Source: Strigops habroptila (lineage: Eukaryota > Chordata > Aves > Psittaciformes > Psittacidae). Taken from it: 64,000 nt of DNA. The stretch is taken from contig NC_044288.2 of assembly GCF_004027225.2 (NCBI RefSeq), positions 24,438,744 to 24,502,743 on the forward strand, written 5' to 3'. This document shows positions 63,021-64,000 of this stretch, one piece after another (the first letter of the stretch is position 1; each line of letters starts with the position of its first letter). A model generated the notes under the pieces. That model worked only from the letters and a program-made list of their open reading frames with translations, was not told where the DNA came from and did not search any database. The translations under genes were made by a program, and so were the position numbers.

Positions 63021-64000
63021 TATCTTTGTATTCTCCTTGAAAATAATGTCATGCAATATCCATATTAGTCAACATATTAGTCCCTATTAATCTACAAGTT
63101 ACCTGAGCTATATATCTTGCAAAATAATGCTGACATGTCTTGCTGTCTGCAGTGTTGAAGGAAGGAGTTACTCTCATTAAGAACTCATGGGTACATCTTG
63201 TAAGTCTGAAGTTCAGTTACATAAAGCTATCATTCATAACTACTATGGTGGGCAGAGATATTTTGCATATATGTGTCTAATGTTATGAATATTTATATAT
63301 AATAATGTTCAATATTCTATGGAAGTGCTCCTACTCTGCATTCCTATGTGATTAGAAGAGTTGAACCTCCTGTATGCTTGGTTCTATATTAGAGATTTTA
63401 AGAGGATGAAACCATATTCTATCCCAACGTAATTAAACTCTAGATAAGTTTATACCGTAGGCTGAAATTTTCAGTTTACTAAGCAATCTTAGTTACTAAA
63501 AGTGTGCCAGTGATTTATAATAATTTCAGAAGAAACAATAGTTCACTGCTGTAGTGAATCCCTGCATACAGAAATACAGGTTTTTAGCCTTTACCATTTC
63601 CAGCTTCCTAAACATCTTCCAGCAGAAGCATAGGTGAATATACATTTGAGCCTAGCGAGAGGGCACTGTGCTAGTGTGGTGGTCTTACACGGAAGCCTTG
63701 GAGGTGACATATGGACTCCTTGGAACACCATTGCTTCAGAACTTTTCTGGTGCTTGGTCAGGTTTTATGGGTCACTTACAGGGACTTGAGGAGAAGACTA
63801 ACGTACAGAATGTGCAAAGTTCTATTTCCCATGCATAGTAGTGGTTAAAGTAAGCTGGAAGATGAGGGAGTTGCAGTGTTATGGGGATTGTTGACCTTAC
63901 AGTCAGCATCTGTCTAATCAGACTTAATAAGCTTGACTCAAGGCAGGTATTGCCAGAGCTGATATGACTCCTGGAGAGCCTCTCTGCACAGTTCTTCAGC

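Larger units (their letters stand above)
45652..64000 (+). other. SLIT3: SLIT3 intron 3, 5' part (runs off the window)
   Basis: More than 18 kb follow the exon 3 donor. I looked for the next 72-bp LRR exon (expected peptide around LPELLF) and did not see it, so the intron probably continues past 64000. The contents are simple repeats, an isolated CpG-dense patch at 58401-58472 and a likely ancient CR1 piece near 62880-63020. No microRNA of the miR-218 type is seen, which agrees with its known place in a later SLIT intron. No nested gene is supported. Confidence 0.8.

Noticed and set aside
15806..64000. miR-218-type microRNA expected in SLIT genes
   Set aside because: No sequence resembling the mature miR-218 was seen. 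It is known to lie in a later intron, beyond this window.
1..64000. CRISPR arrays, operons, prophage or other prokaryotic systems
   Set aside because: Spliced SLIT3 exons, CR1 LINEs and CpG islands show this is vertebrate nuclear DNA. No regularly spaced repeats or tightly packed genes occur.

Overview
This is a vertebrate, almost certainly avian, nuclear DNA window. The repeats are CR1 LINE copies with the bird-type 3' end and one solo LTR that resembles avian ERVL-type LTRs. The surroundings are AT-moderate and CpG-poor, with sharp CpG islands. There are no operons, ribosome binding sites, CRISPR arrays or bacterial-type genes. Nearly every open frame longer than 60 codons is a chance frame in intergenic, intronic or CpG-island DNA.

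The one gene I can support is the 5' end of SLIT3 on the + strand, which encodes a secreted LRR/EGF ligand of Robo receptors. Positions 1-14480 are 5' flank. They hold a CR1 copy (4470-4863), a perfect 12-bp hairpin (6845-6872), a near-perfect 48-bp palindrome (10215-10262) and an orphan CpG island (about 10540-10815). The SLIT3 promoter island lies at about 14490-15270, with a CRE, a CCAAT box and GC boxes. The first coding exon ends at 15805. It encodes a signal peptide and an LRRNT cysteine cluster. Exon 2 (41359-41430) and exon 3 (45580-45651) are each 72 bp and each encode one 24-residue leucine-rich repeat. All three exons have consensus splice sites and the same phase, and they join in frame. 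Intron 1 is 25.6 kb, intron 2 is 4.1 kb, and the window ends inside intron 3. I did not find the exon for the next repeat.

The introns hold decayed minus-strand CR1 copies (28723-30800, 31890-32182 and probably 62880-63020), a CR1 tail (27618-27679), a 612-bp solo LTR in minus orientation (42971-43582) and many simple repeats. Intron 1 also holds a 21-bp, frame-preserving, CpG-rich micro-exon candidate (37405-37425). Intron 3 holds an isolated CpG-dense patch next to a TATA-like motif (58401-58472).

I see no evidence for a wholly new biological system. The most testable novelties are the micro-exon candidate, the palindrome, the orphan CpG island and the intronic CpG/TATA patch. No database search was possible. 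Homology calls rest on recognition of the SLIT family, of CR1 and of the LTR.
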